Shown here piece after piece: positions 24,869 to 33,980 of a DNA stretch of 64,000 bases (position 1 is its first letter; each line of letters opens with the position of its first letter). The stretch comes from Roseicella frigidaeris (GTDB lineage: Bacteria > Pseudomonadota > Alphaproteobacteria > Acetobacterales > Acetobacteraceae), in assembly GCF_003258945.1 (NCBI RefSeq), contig NZ_QLIX01000010.1:103880-167879 (forward strand), in the 5' to 3' direction. The notes below the pieces were generated by a model. The model was not told the DNA's origin. It searched no databases and saw nothing but the letters and a program-made list of their open reading frames with translations. The position numbers and the translations under genes are program-made.

Positions 24869-26901
24869 GGGCGTGGTTCGCCTGCAGCGGCGCGGAACTG
24901 CTCGCGCAGGATCCGCGCGCCGTCGCCGGCCGCCTCGCCGCGGCGCAGCAGGCGCGCGGCTTCGCCGGCTCGCCGGATCAGGGCCTGGCCTGGGAAGCGC
25001 AGCTCGCGGCGCTGCGCCGGGCGATCGCGGCCTGCGACGGCGCAGCCTGGACCCTCGCGCTGGAATACGCGCTGCTGCGGCTGGAGAAGCGCATCGACGC
25101 GGTGCTGCTGACCGACCGCGCCATCCTCTGCCTGGAGTTCAAGACCGCCGCGCCCTCACCCGCCGCGCCCTCACCCGCCGCTCTGGCCGAGGCGGAGGAT
25201 TATGCGCTCGACCTGCGCGACTTCCATGCCGGCAGCCGGCGGCACGCCATCGTGCCGGTGCTGGTGGCGGGGCAGCGCGGCTTCACGCCGCCGGCGCAGC
25301 CCTGGCTGCTGCCGACCCAGCCGACCGAGCCGCTGCTCTGCGGCGCCGGGGATCTCGGCCGGCTCGTCGCCTGGGTGCAGGCGGTGCTGCCCGCCCCCGC
25401 CGAGCCGCTCTCGGGCGCCGCCTGGCTCGCCGCCCCCTACCGGCCGGTGCCGGGCATCATCGAGGCGGCGACCATGCTCTATGCGCGGCACGGCGTCGCC
25501 GAGATCGCCGCCGCCCGGGCCGATGCGCCGAGCCTGACGCGGACCGCCGAGGCCATCGCCCGACATGTCGCGGCGGCGCGGGCCGGGCAGCGGCGGCTGG
25601 TGGTCTTCGTCACCGGCATCCCGGGCGCGGGCAAGACGCTCTGCGGCCTCAACGCCGTCTTCGGCCCGGCGCGGCAGGATGGCGCCGCCTTCCTCACCGG
25701 CAACGCGCCGCTGGTCGCGGTGCTGCGCGCGGCGCTCGCCCGCGATGCGGTGGCGCGCGGCGCCTGCGGCCGGGCGGAGGCAGAGCGGCGGGCCGCCGCG
25801 GCGCTGCAGAACGTGCATCGCTTCCTCGAGGATTGCGCCACCGATCCCGCGCGCTGGCCGCCCGAGCGGCTGATCGTCTTCGACGAGGCGCAGCGCGCCT
25901 GGGACGAGGCCAAGGCGCGCACCGGCACGCAAAACAGGCGCTCCCGCCTCACGCTGAGCGAGCCGGCGCATACGCTCGAGATCATGGCGCGGCGGCCGGG
26001 CTGGGCCGTGGTGGTGGCGCTGATCGGCAACGGCCAGGAGATCAACACCGGCGAGGCGGGCATCGCCGAATGGGGCCGGGTGATCGACGGGTCGCGCGGC
26101 TGGCAGGCCGTCGCCGCGCCGCGCGTGCTGACGGCGACGGACCCGGTGCAGCGTCTGGCGGAGGGGCGGCCGGATTGGCTCGCCCTCGATGCCGATCTCG
26201 ACCTGACCGTGCCGATGCGCAGCGTCGGCGAGAGCGCCGGCGCGGCCTGGGTGCAGGCGGTGCTGGAGGGCGACGCCGCGGCGGCGCGGCGCATCGCGGC
26301 CGGGGTGCCTGCCCTGCCCTATCTCATTACGCGCGATCTCGGCGCCCTGCGGGCGGCGCTGCGCCATCTCGCCCGCGGCCGGCGCCGCGCCGGGCTGGTC
26401 CGCGCCGCCGGCGCCCGACGGCTGCGGGCGGAGGGGCTGGCGGCCGAAGTCTCCGGCAAGGAGGTGCCGGACTGGTTCCTCCGCCGCTGGCCGGATGTGC
26501 GCGCTTCCGACGCGCTGGAGGCGGCGGCGACGGAATATGCCTGCCAGGGGCTGGAGCTCGACGTGGTCGGGCTGGCCTGGGGCGGCGACTTCCTCCGCGG
26601 CCGCACGGGATGGCAGGCGCGCGCCTTCGTCGGCCATCGCTGGCAGCGGGCGACGCAGGATTTCGCCTTCATCCGCAACACCTATCGCGTGCTGCTGACC
26701 CGCGCCCGCTACGAGACGGTGATCTGGGTGCCGCGCGGCTCGGCGGCCGACGACCCCTTCCACGACCCGACCCGCCCCGCCGCGGAGATGGACGCCATCG
26801 CCGAGTTCCTCCGCGCCTGCGGCGCCCGGGCGCTGGATGCGCCCCCCGCCACAGCGCCGCGCCCCGCCGATCTCTTCAGCACAGCCGAGGACGCCTCGTG
26901 A
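24865..26901 (+). CDS. PD-(D/E)XK nuclease fused to Schlafen-like helicase (DUF2075)
   Basis: 678 residues. The N-terminal 200 residues look like a restriction-type nuclease: Asp78 in EKRIDAVLL and Glu91/Lys93 in CLEFKTA fit D-X12-ExK. A superfamily 1 / Schlafen group 3 helicase (DUF2075) follows, with Walker A GIPGAGKT at 251-258, Walker B LIVFDEAQR from 336, GNGQEINTGE, and a C-terminal FIRNTYRVLLTRAR motif VI. Such fusions act on nucleic acids and several are suspected in phage or plasmid defence; that role is inferred here. ATG 24865 overlaps the EamA stop and its own stop overlaps the next gene, so the three are coupled. Confidence 0.8.
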   Translation: MRAWFACSGAELLAQDPRAVAGRLAAAQQARGFAGSPDQGLAWEAQLAALRRAIAACDGAAWTLALEYALLRLEKRIDAVLLTDRAILCLEFKTAAPSPAAPSPAALAEAEDYALDLRDFHAGSRRHAIVPVLVAGQRGFTPPAQPWLLPTQPTEPLLCGAGDLGRLVAWVQAVLPAPAEPLSGAAWLAAPYRPVPGIIEAATMLYARHGVAEIAAARADAPSLTRTAEAIARHVAAARAGQRRLVVFVTGIPGAGKTLCGLNAVFGPARQDGAAFLTGNAPLVAVLRAALARDAVARGACGRAEAERRAAAALQNVHRFLEDCATDPARWPPERLIVFDEAQRAWDEAKARTGTQNRRSRLTLSEPAHTLEIMARRPGWAVVVALIGNGQEINTGEAGIAEWGRVIDGSRGWQAVAAPRVLTATDPVQRLAEGRPDWLALDADLDLTVPMRSVGESAGAAWVQAVLEGDAAAARRIAAGVPALPYLITRDLGALRAALRHLARGRRRAGLVRAAGARRLRAEGLAAEVSGKEVPDWFLRRWPDVRASDALEAAATEYACQGLELDVVGLAWGGDFLRGRTGWQARAFVGHRWQRATQDFAFIRNTYRVLLTRARYETVIWVPRGSAADDPFHDPTRPAAEMDAIAEFLRACGARALDAPPATAPRPADLFSTAEDAS

Positions 26902-27947
26902 CCGATCCCCATCCCGGCCTCGCGCAGGAGGTCGCCGACCTGCATCGCGCCGCCTTCACCGGCCTCGTCCTCGCCGCCGTCACGCGGCGCGGCACGCCCG
27001 CGGCGGCCGAGCTCGTCTTCGCCATCTTCCGCCGCCAGCATCATGAGCGCTTCCTGCCGGGGCTGCAGAAGCTCGGCCTGGCGCATCTGCCGCATGCCGT
27101 CGCGGCGGCGCAGTACCACTATCTCTCGAACCGCATCGGCGGCGTCGCGGTGGACTATGCGCGGGAGAGCGACCGCAAGGCCTGGATCCGCTACACCCCG
27201 CCGCGCTGGCTCTGGCACGGCACCGCCCTCTGCGGCATTCCCGGCGAGGTCTCGCGCGCCATGCTGCGCGGCTGGCATGCGCAGAACGGCGTCTCGCTCG
27301 GCAATCCGCGGCTCGGCTTCGTCTGCACCGGCCAGGCGGCGGATGGCGATCCGGCGCTGGAGGGCTACTACCTCGAGCACGATCGCGAGCTGGCGCCGGA
27401 GGAGCGGCTGCGCTTCGCCCGCGCCGAGGCCTCGCCGGATTACGACCCCGCCGCCATGCCCTGGATGGAAGCGGCGCACTGGCCGGCGGAGCGGCTGCGC
27501 AAGGCGCATCGCAGCTACGCCATGGCGTATCTCCGCACCGCCATCCCCTGCGCCATCGATCTCTTCGGCGCGGCGGAGGCGGTGGCGCTGGTCGGGCTGG
27601 CGCTGCGGCAGGTGGGGATGCAGTGGCACGCGCCGCTGGCTGCGGCGGCGGGCATCGCCGGCCGCGATCCGGCCGAGGCGGCGGCGCTGCTCGCCGCCAT
27701 CGCCCTGGCGCAGGGCGAGCGCGGCGTCGAGCACGGCGCCGATCACGTGGCGCAGGCGAGCTGGGCGCTGATGCGCGGCGCGACCGAGCTGCATCCCGCC
27801 GCCTTCGCCTGTTGGAACGCGCTCTGGGAAGGGCTGGTCGCGGCGCATGACCCGCGCCTCGCGCTCACCGTCGAGCGCCGCCTCGATCTCGGCGAGGGCA
27901 GCTTCCGCTGGCGCATCGCCCCGCGCCCACCGATTCGGCCGGTATGA
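26898..27947 (+). CDS. Protein of unknown function coupled to the nuclease-helicase
   Basis: 349 residues from GTG 26898, which overlaps the helicase stop (GTGA). No signal peptide or membrane helix. Distinct blocks are FRRQHHERFLPGLQKLGL, HGTALCGIPGEVSRAMLRGW, GNPRLGFVCTG, GYYLEHDRELAPEERLRFAR and the helical RKAHRSYAMAYLRTAIPCAI; His and Tyr are abundant. I do not recognise the family. Strict translational coupling suggests it works with the helicase, for example as effector, sensor or modifier. Ends where an inverted repeat begins. Confidence 0.7.
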   Translation: MTDPHPGLAQEVADLHRAAFTGLVLAAVTRRGTPAAAELVFAIFRRQHHERFLPGLQKLGLAHLPHAVAAAQYHYLSNRIGGVAVDYARESDRKAWIRYTPPRWLWHGTALCGIPGEVSRAMLRGWHAQNGVSLGNPRLGFVCTGQAADGDPALEGYYLEHDRELAPEERLRFARAEASPDYDPAAMPWMEAAHWPAERLRKAHRSYAMAYLRTAIPCAIDLFGAAEAVALVGLALRQVGMQWHAPLAAAAGIAGRDPAEAAALLAAIALAQGERGVEHGADHVAQASWALMRGATELHPAAFACWNALWEGLVAAHDPRLALTVERRLDLGEGSFRWRIAPRPPIRPV

Positions 27948-28057
27948 CGCCTCCCGTCGCCCTGCCGCGGCTTCGCCGGGGCAGGCTGTGACGCGCCCAT
28001 GACCCGAGGCGACTCACGGGGCCCCCGCGACGGCGCGCAGCGACGTCGTGGGGATGA
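27946..28057. repeat. Family B dispersed repeat, right copy (inverted)
   Basis: Inverse copy of 23814-23925. The shared core includes CGACTCACGGGGCCCCCGCG and CAGCGACGTCGTGGGGATGA with only scattered differences. It overlaps the stop codon of the unknown gene and ends one nt before the stop of the convergent Bug-type gene, so it could terminate both transcripts. Confidence 0.8.
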
Positions 28058-28058
28058 A

Positions 28059-29042
28059 TTATTCCGGCTCGATCCCTGCGGCGCGCGCCATGGCGCCCCA
28101 TTTGGCGATCTCGTCGCGGATGAAGCCGGCGAACTCCGCCGGCGTCGAGCTCATGGCGTCGAAGCCGATCTCGCCCAGCCGCTGCACCGTCTCCGGCCGG
28201 TCCCAGACGGCGCGGAGATCGGCGTTGATCGAGGCCAGCACGGCCGGCGGCAGCCGCGCCGGGCCGAGCAGCCCGGCCCAGGCGGCGACGTCGAAGCCGG
28301 GCAGCCCGGTCTCGTCCAGCGTCGGGATGTCCGGCAGCAGCCGGCTGCGCGCCTTCGTCGTCACCCCGAGGACGCGCAGCGCCCCCGCCTTCACCTGGCC
28401 GAGCGAGGAGGAGACATCGACCACCATGCAATCGACGCGCCCGGCGACGACATCGGTGATGGCCGGCGGCGTGCTGCGATAGGGCACATGCGTCATCTCG
28501 ACGCCCGCCTGCGCCGCGATCGCGCCGCTGGCGACGATGCCGGTCGCGTTGCCGGTGGCGTAGCTGATCGCGCCCGGCCGCGCCTTCGCCGCCGCCAGCA
28601 GCGCGGCGAGGCTGCGATGCGGCGAGGCCTCCGGCACCACCAGCCAGAAATTGTAGTTGCCGGTGCGGCTGATGGCGGTGAAGTCGCCGATCGGGTCGTA
28701 GTCCAGCCGCTTCATCAGCGCCGGGTTGGCGGCATGCGGCGTGTTCGTCGTCATCAGCAGCGTGTGGCCGTCCGGCGCGCTGCGGGCGCAGGCGACGGCG
28801 GCCAGCATGCCGTTGGCGCCGGCGCGGTTCTCGACCACCACCGGCTGGCCCCAGACCGGCTCCAGCCGCTGCGCCAGGATGCGGGTGATGGCATCGGTGC
28901 CGGAGCCGGCGCCGAAGGGCACCAGGATCGTCACCGCATGCGCCGGCCGCCAGGGCTGCGCCCGGGCCGGGCGGCTGCCGGCCACGGCGAGGGCGGCGCT
29001 CGCGGCGAGCAGCGCCCGCCGCCTGGCCGGGGCGGGGCTCAT
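28059..29042 (-). CDS. Tripartite tricarboxylate transporter binding protein (Bug/TctC family)
   Basis: Periplasmic Bug-type receptor of 327 residues. An Arg-rich start followed by LLAASAALAVAGSRPARAQP is a signal peptide, possibly Tat-like. Family blocks are ILVPFGAGSGTDAITRILAQ, VVVENRAGANGMLAAVACAR, LMTTNTPHAANPAL and FTAISRTGNYNFWLVVP. Ligand is probably an organic acid or amide. No TctA/TctB subunits are adjacent. ATG 29042 overlaps the stop of the acrylyl-CoA reductase gene (ATGA), so the two are co-transcribed. Confidence 0.88.
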   Translation of the reverse strand: MSPAPARRRALLAASAALAVAGSRPARAQPWRPAHAVTILVPFGAGSGTDAITRILAQRLEPVWGQPVVVENRAGANGMLAAVACARSAPDGHTLLMTTNTPHAANPALMKRLDYDPIGDFTAISRTGNYNFWLVVPEASPHRSLAALLAAAKARPGAISYATGNATGIVASGAIAAQAGVEMTHVPYRSTPPAITDVVAGRVDCMVVDVSSSLGQVKAGALRVLGVTTKARSRLLPDIPTLDETGLPGFDVAAWAGLLGPARLPPAVLASINADLRAVWDRPETVQRLGEIGFDAMSSTPAEFAGFIRDEIAKWGAMARAAGIEPE

Positions 29043-30028
29043 CCGCCGATCTCGACCACGACGCGGCCGCGCACCCGGCCGGCGAGGATCGCCTCGGCGG
29101 TCTCCGGCACCTGCCGCAGCCCGATGGTCGTCGTCATCGCCCGCAGCTTGCCGCGGTCGAGCTGCTGCGCCAGGCGCGACCAGGCCTCGAGCCGCAGCGC
29201 CCGCGGCGCCATGACGGAATCGACGCCGAGCAGCGCCACGCCGCGCAGGATGAAGGGCGCCACCGAGGCCGGCAGGTCCATCCCCTGCGCCAGGCCGCAG
29301 GCGGCGACCGCGCCGCCGTAGCGGATCTCGGTCAGCAGCCCGGCGAGCGTCTTCGAGCCGACGGTGTCCACCGCCGCCGCCCAGACCTCCTTGCCGAGCG
29401 GCCGCGCGGCGCCGCCGGCATAGCGGTCGCGCGGCACGATCTCCTTCGCGCCGAGGGATTCGAGATAGCCCTGCTCCTCCGGCCGCCCCGTGCTCGCCGC
29501 GACATACCAGCCGAGCGCCGAGAGCAGCGCGATGGTCACCGAGCCGACGCCACCCGCCGCGCCGGTGACCAGCACCGGGCCGCGATCGGGCGTGAGGCCA
29601 TGCCGCTCGAGCGCCATGACGCAGAGCATGGCGGTGTAGCCGGCGGTGCCGATCGCCGCCGCCTCCTCGGGCGCCATGCCGGCGGGCAGGGGCACCAGCC
29701 ATTCTGGCTTCACCCGCGCCTTCGGCGCATAGGCGCCGGGATGCGTCTCGCCCATGCCCCAGCCATTGGCCAGCACCGCATCGCCGGGCTTCACCGCCGG
29801 GCTGCTGCTGGCCTCGACCACGCCGACCAGGTCGATGCCCGGCACCATCGGGAAGCGGCGGACCACCGGCGCGCGGCCGGTGACGGCCAGGCCATCCTTG
29901 TAGTTCACCGTCGAATGGCTGACGCGGACCAGCACCTCGCCATCCGGCAGCTCGGATTCCGCGAGGTCGCGGAAGGCGGCGCGGGCGGTCTGCCCGGCCT
30001 CCGGCTTGTCCACCACCAGCGCCTGCAT
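29039..30028 (-). CDS. acuI: Acrylyl-CoA reductase-like MDR oxidoreductase
   Basis: Zinc-free medium-chain reductase of 329 residues from ATG 30028, with GGGAGAGA upstream. The AcuI/YhdH pattern is clear: SHSTVNYKDGLAVTGRAPVV, then PMVPGIDLVGVV, ANGWGMGETHPGAYA, IGTAGYTAMLCVMALERHGL, the cofactor loop VTGAAGGVGSVTIALLSALG, and LRGVALLGVDSVMAP. Family members reduce acrylyl-CoA to propionyl-CoA with NADPH and protect against acrylate toxicity. Coupling to a TctC-type receptor may mean uptake of a related acid. Assignment to AcuI is by pattern only. Confidence 0.85.
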   Translation of the reverse strand: MQALVVDKPEAGQTARAAFRDLAESELPDGEVLVRVSHSTVNYKDGLAVTGRAPVVRRFPMVPGIDLVGVVEASSSPAVKPGDAVLANGWGMGETHPGAYAPKARVKPEWLVPLPAGMAPEEAAAIGTAGYTAMLCVMALERHGLTPDRGPVLVTGAAGGVGSVTIALLSALGWYVAASTGRPEEQGYLESLGAKEIVPRDRYAGGAARPLGKEVWAAAVDTVGSKTLAGLLTEIRYGGAVAACGLAQGMDLPASVAPFILRGVALLGVDSVMAPRALRLEAWSRLAQQLDRGKLRAMTTTIGLRQVPETAEAILAGRVRGRVVVEIGG

Positions 30029-30227
30029 GCGATCTCTCCCTCTGCTGTCCTGCCGGCATGGCCGCCCCGCGGGACGGCCGCTCCCGTCCGGGACTTCCCT
30101 TGGGACCTCCCATAGACAGCGCGGGCGGCGCGGCAAAGCCCCGCGCGGCGAAGGCGGGCGCCGCGCGGCCCGGACGGCCCAGGCGCCCGCCCGTTCGGCT
30201 TCGTCGGCCCGTTCGGCCCTGCGGGGC

Positions 30228-30782
30228 CTATTCGGCCTTGCCGGCCTGCTCGACCCTGCCGGCCTGTTCGGCTTTGGTGGCGTGTTCCACCCTGCCGGCC
30301 TGTTCGGCCAGCAATGGGCAGACCACGGCCTCCATCGCGGTCGCCAAGTCGTCCGGCGCGAGGGCGATCTGCAGCCCGCGGCGGCCGCCATTCACCACGA
30401 TCTCGGCATGCCCCTGGGCGCTGGCATCGACGAAGCAGCGCAGCCGCTTGCGCTGGCCGAACGGGCTGATGCCGCCGACGACATAGCCGGTCGTCCGCTC
30501 CGCCCGCGCCGGATCGGCCATCTCGGCGCGCTTCGCGCCCGCCGCGGCGGCCAGCGCCTTCAGCGAGAGGCGGGCATCGGAGGGGATGGCGGCGGAGACC
30601 ATCTCGCCATCGTCGAGCACGCAGACGAGGGTCTTGAAGACGCGCGCCGGCTCGATGCCCATCGCCGTCGCCGCCTGCAGCCCCACCGCCTCGGCCTCCG
30701 GGTCGTAGTCGTATTCCAGCAGCCGGAAGCGGATGCCGGCAGCCTCGGCCGCGCGCACCGCGGGCGTCCTCCTCGATGCCAT
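30228..30782 (-). CDS. ybaK: Cys-tRNA(Pro)/Cys-tRNA(Cys) deacylase, YbaK/EbsC type
   Basis: Trans-editing factor of 184 residues that removes mischarged Cys from tRNA-Pro. Hallmarks are FKTLVCVLDDGEMVSAAIP, the catalytic-lysine region LSLKALAAAAGAKRAEMAD, VVGGISPFGQRKRLRCFVD and EIVVNGGRRGLQIAL. Typical YbaK proteins are about 155-160 residues; here a repetitive tail (AEQAGRVEHATKAEQAGRVE) is added by a short tandem repeat in the DNA. The tail is probably neutral. Confidence 0.9.
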   Translation of the reverse strand: MASRRTPAVRAAEAAGIRFRLLEYDYDPEAEAVGLQAATAMGIEPARVFKTLVCVLDDGEMVSAAIPSDARLSLKALAAAAGAKRAEMADPARAERTTGYVVGGISPFGQRKRLRCFVDASAQGHAEIVVNGGRRGLQIALAPDDLATAMEAVVCPLLAEQAGRVEHATKAEQAGRVEQAGKAE

Positions 30783-31085
30783 GGCGCCGCGTATGCTCCT
30801 TGATGCCGGGCCAGCCTATAGCGGATCGCCCCGGATTCCGAACCGCATTCCACGGCGTCCCGGCAGGGGGCGGGGCCGGCAGCACGGAAGCGTGATTCGG
30901 GAAGGATGCAACGTCGCGGCGGGAAGAATGACCGGATATCCAACCTCGCCCTAGACTGCCGCGGCCGGGCCGTCCGCGACGACAGCATATCGTTGCAATA
31001 CTGATGAAAATTGGCGTGGGCCGCGGTGCCGGGCGTCCCTGGTCCGCCCTGGCGCGTGCCCCACGCCGGTCGAGGAGGAACCCCA
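30783..31085. promoter_or_regulatory. Divergent intergenic region before the molybdoenzyme
   Basis: 303 nt between ybaK and the (2Fe-2S) subunit gene. The relatively AT-rich segment near 30985-31015 (TATCGTTGCAATACTGATG) is the likeliest promoter zone for the molybdoenzyme operon. GGAGGAA lies just before ATG 31086. No gene or structured RNA was recognised. Confidence 0.4.
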
Positions 31086-31541
31086 ATGGTCAAGCTGCGT
31101 GTCAACGGCGAGGAGCGCGCCTATGACGGCGACCCCGCCATGCCCCTGCTGTGGTACCTGCGCGACGAGCTGGCGCTGACGGGCACCAAATTCGGCTGCG
31201 GCGTCGCCGCCTGCGGCGCCTGCACCGTGCATCTGAACGGCGAGGCGGTGCGCGCCTGCGCCACCTCGATGGGCGATGTCGACGGCCAGGCGATCACCAC
31301 CATCGAGGGGCTGAGCCCCGACGGCAACCACCCGGTCCAGAAGGCCTGGCGCGCCATCAACGTGCCGCAATGCGGCTACTGCCAGGCCGGGCAGATCATG
31401 CAGGCGGCGGCGCTGCTGCAGCAGACGCCGCAGCCCTCCGACGAGGAGATCGACGCCGGCATGCAGGGCAACATCTGCCGCTGCGGCACCTATCAGCGCA
31501 TCCGGGCGGCCATCAAGGCCGCGGCACGGGGAGCCGCGTGA
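31086..31541 (+). CDS. (2Fe-2S) subunit of a molybdenum hydroxylase (IorA-like)
   Basis: 151-residue small subunit carrying two [2Fe-2S] clusters. The plant-ferredoxin-type cluster uses Cys38, Cys43, Cys46 and Cys58 ([15 protein letters not shown]); the second uses QCGYCQAGQ and [12 protein letters not shown]. It passes electrons from the molybdopterin subunit, encoded 1 nt downstream. The two-subunit arrangement without a separate FAD protein is typical of isoquinoline 1-oxidoreductase and quinone- or cytochrome-linked aldehyde dehydrogenases. Confidence 0.92.
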   Translation: MVKLRVNGEERAYDGDPAMPLLWYLRDELALTGTKFGCGVAACGACTVHLNGEAVRACATSMGDVDGQAITTIEGLSPDGNHPVQKAWRAINVPQCGYCQAGQIMQAAALLQQTPQPSDEEIDAGMQGNICRCGTYQRIRAAIKAAARGAA

Positions 31542-31542
31542 C

Positions 31543-33840
31543 ATGACCGACCTGCGCATCGAGAAACCCTCCCGCCGCCTGCTGCTGCGGGGCGCCGCCG
31601 CCGGCGGCTTCCTGCTCGCGCTGCGCCTGCCGCCGGCGCGCGCCGTCGAGGACGCGCCGAAGCCGAAATTCGGCGCCGACGCCATGCCGCATGGCGTGGT
31701 GAACGACCCGCTGGTCTTCGTCTCCATCGCGCCGGACGGCATCGTCACCATCATCTGCCACCGCGCCGAGATGGGCCAGGGCGTGCGCACCGGCATGCCG
31801 ATGATCATCGCCGACGAGCTCGAGGCCGACTGGTCGAAGGTGCGGATCGAGCAGGCGCCGGGCGACGAGATCCGCTACGGCAACCAGGACACCGACGGCT
31901 CGCGCTCCACTCGCCACTTCCTGCAGCCGATGCGCGAATGCGGCGCCGCGGCGCGGCAGATGCTGGAGGCGGCGGCGGCCAAGCGCTGGGGCGTGCCGGC
32001 CGAGCAGGTGAGCGCGAAGAACCATCAGCTCGTCCATGCCGGCTCCGGCCGCACCCTCGGCTATGGCGAGGTGGCGGCGGAGGCGGCGAAGCTGCCGGTG
32101 CCGAAGCCCGAGACGCTGAAGCTGAAGGAGGCCGCGGCCTTCCGCTACATCGGCAAGGGCGAGCTGCCGATCGTCGACGGCTTCGACATCACCACCGGCC
32201 GCGCCAAATACGGCCAGGACACCATCCTGCCCGGCATGCTCTTCGCCGTGGTGGCGCGGCCGCCGGTCTTCGGCGGCACGGTGGAGACGCTGGATGACTC
32301 GGCGGCGCTGAAGGTGCCGGGCGTGGTCAAGGTGGTGCGGCTCGAGGGCACGCCGCCGCCGGCCAAGTTCTCGCCGCTCGGCGGCGTCGCGGTGATCGCG
32401 CGCAACACCTGGGCGGCGATGCAGGGCCGCGAGGCGCTGAAGATCACCTGGAAGGACGGCCCGAACGCCGCCTACGACAGCGAGGCCTACCGCGCCGCCA
32501 TCACCGAGACCGCCCGCAAGCCGGCCAACGTGCTGCGCAAGGAGGGCGATCTCGACGGCGCCATGGCCAAGGCGGCGAAGCGGATCGAGGCCGAGTACTA
32601 CGCGCCGCATCTCGCGCATGCGACAATGGAGCCGCCGGCCGCGACGGTGCGCATCGCCGACGGCAAGGTCGAGTGCTGGACCAGCGCCCAGAGCCCCTAT
32701 TCGGTGCGCGGCGAGCTCGCCGAGCGGCTGAAGGTGCCGCTGGAGAAGGTCTCGGTGCATATCGAGCTGCTCGGCGGCGGCTTCGGCCGCAAGTCGAAAT
32801 GCGACTATGCGATCGAGGCGGGCCTGCTCTCGAAGGCGATGGACGGCAAGCCGGTGAAGGTCGTCTGGACCCGCGAGGACGACATCCAGAACGGCTACTA
32901 CCACACCGTCCAGGCCAACAAGCTCGAGGCGGGGCTCGACGCCGACGGCAAGGCGGTGGCCTGGATGCACCGCAGCGTCTTCCCGACCATCCTCAGCATC
33001 TTCGCGCCCGATCCGAAGCACGGCGCCGGCTTCGAGGTGGGGATGGGCCTCTACGACACGCCCTTCGCCATCCCCAACATGCGCATCGAGAACGGCGCCG
33101 CCGAGGCGCATACGCGCATCGGCTGGTTCCGCTCGGTGATCAACATCCCGCACATCTTCGCCGCGCATTCCTTCGTCGGCGAGATGGCGCATGCCGCCGG
33201 CCGCGACCCGAAGGACTACCTGCTGGAGCTGATCGGCCCGGCGCGGATCGTCGACCTGCCGATCGGCAAGGATTCGACCGAGTTCTGGAACTACAACGAG
33301 GATCCGCGGAAATACCCGGTCGATACCGGGCGGCTGCGCCGGGTGGTGGAGCTGGCGGCGGAGAAGGCGGAATGGGGCCGCAAGCTGCCGCCGCGGCACG
33401 GGCTCGGCATCGCCGCGCATCGCAGCTTCGTCACCTATGTGGCGACGGTGGTGGAGGTGGCGGTGGACGAGCAGGGCAACCTCTCGGTGCCGCGCGTCGA
33501 CGTCGCCATCGATTGCGGCTTCTTCGTCAACCCCGAGCGCGTGCGCTCGCAGGTCGAGGGCGCCTGCGTCATGGGCATGTCGCTGGCGACGAAGAGCGCC
33601 ATCACCTACAAGCAGGGCCGCGTCGTGCAGTCCAACTACACCGACTACGAGGTCGCGCGCATCGACGACGCGCCGCGCGACGTGCGGGTGCACATCGTGC
33701 CTGCCGGTCTCGAGGTGCCGCCGAGCGGCGTCGGCGAGCCGGGCCTGCCGGTCTTCGCCCCGGCGCTCTGCAACGCCATCTTCGCCGCGACCGGCAAGCG
33801 CATCCGCGAGCTGCCGATCGGGTCGCAGCTCAAGGCGTGA
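31543..33840 (+). CDS. Molybdopterin-binding hydroxylase subunit (IorB-like), Tat-exported
   Basis: 765 residues. A twin-arginine signal (PSRRLLLRGAAAGGFLLAL) predicts folded export to the periplasm with its small subunit as hitchhiker. Molybdopterin-binding blocks include HRAEMGQGVRTGMPMIIADE, ELLGGGFGRKSKCDYAIEA, and the C-terminal GVGEPGLPVFAPALCNAIFA with the catalytic Glu. Likely oxidises an N-heterocycle or aldehyde using water oxygen. No cytochrome c subunit or XdhC chaperone gene is adjacent. Substrate not deducible. Confidence 0.9.
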   Translation: MTDLRIEKPSRRLLLRGAAAGGFLLALRLPPARAVEDAPKPKFGADAMPHGVVNDPLVFVSIAPDGIVTIICHRAEMGQGVRTGMPMIIADELEADWSKVRIEQAPGDEIRYGNQDTDGSRSTRHFLQPMRECGAAARQMLEAAAAKRWGVPAEQVSAKNHQLVHAGSGRTLGYGEVAAEAAKLPVPKPETLKLKEAAAFRYIGKGELPIVDGFDITTGRAKYGQDTILPGMLFAVVARPPVFGGTVETLDDSAALKVPGVVKVVRLEGTPPPAKFSPLGGVAVIARNTWAAMQGREALKITWKDGPNAAYDSEAYRAAITETARKPANVLRKEGDLDGAMAKAAKRIEAEYYAPHLAHATMEPPAATVRIADGKVECWTSAQSPYSVRGELAERLKVPLEKVSVHIELLGGGFGRKSKCDYAIEAGLLSKAMDGKPVKVVWTREDDIQNGYYHTVQANKLEAGLDADGKAVAWMHRSVFPTILSIFAPDPKHGAGFEVGMGLYDTPFAIPNMRIENGAAEAHTRIGWFRSVINIPHIFAAHSFVGEMAHAAGRDPKDYLLELIGPARIVDLPIGKDSTEFWNYNEDPRKYPVDTGRLRRVVELAAEKAEWGRKLPPRHGLGIAAHRSFVTYVATVVEVAVDEQGNLSVPRVDVAIDCGFFVNPERVRSQVEGACVMGMSLATKSAITYKQGRVVQSNYTDYEVARIDDAPRDVRVHIVPAGLEVPPSGVGEPGLPVFAPALCNAIFAATGKRIRELPIGSQLKA

Positions 33841-33980
33841 CCGGCCGGGGCGGCCCGCCGCGGCCGCCCCGTCCCTCGCCCCTCCCCCGCGCGCCGCGGC
33901 GTGCGGGCCGCGCGGGGCGCTGCTATCCTGCCCGCCGAGACCGATCGCGGACTCCACCGCGGCGGAACCGGGAGGGATTG

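Noticed and set aside
24798..27947. Single 1049-codon frame covering helicase antiframe and unknown gene
   Set aside because: Its first two thirds are an out-of-frame shadow of the nuclease-helicase; the real gene begins at GTG 26898.
23814..28057. Composite transposon
   Set aside because: There is no transposase in the bracketed segment, and a third copy at 51.2 kb lies at an ordinary 3' end, so the repeats may simply be dispersed terminators.
31513..33957. Long open frame of about 814 codons on the minus strand
   Set aside because: It is antisense to the molybdenum hydroxylase, which has complete family motifs. High GC keeps antisense frames open.
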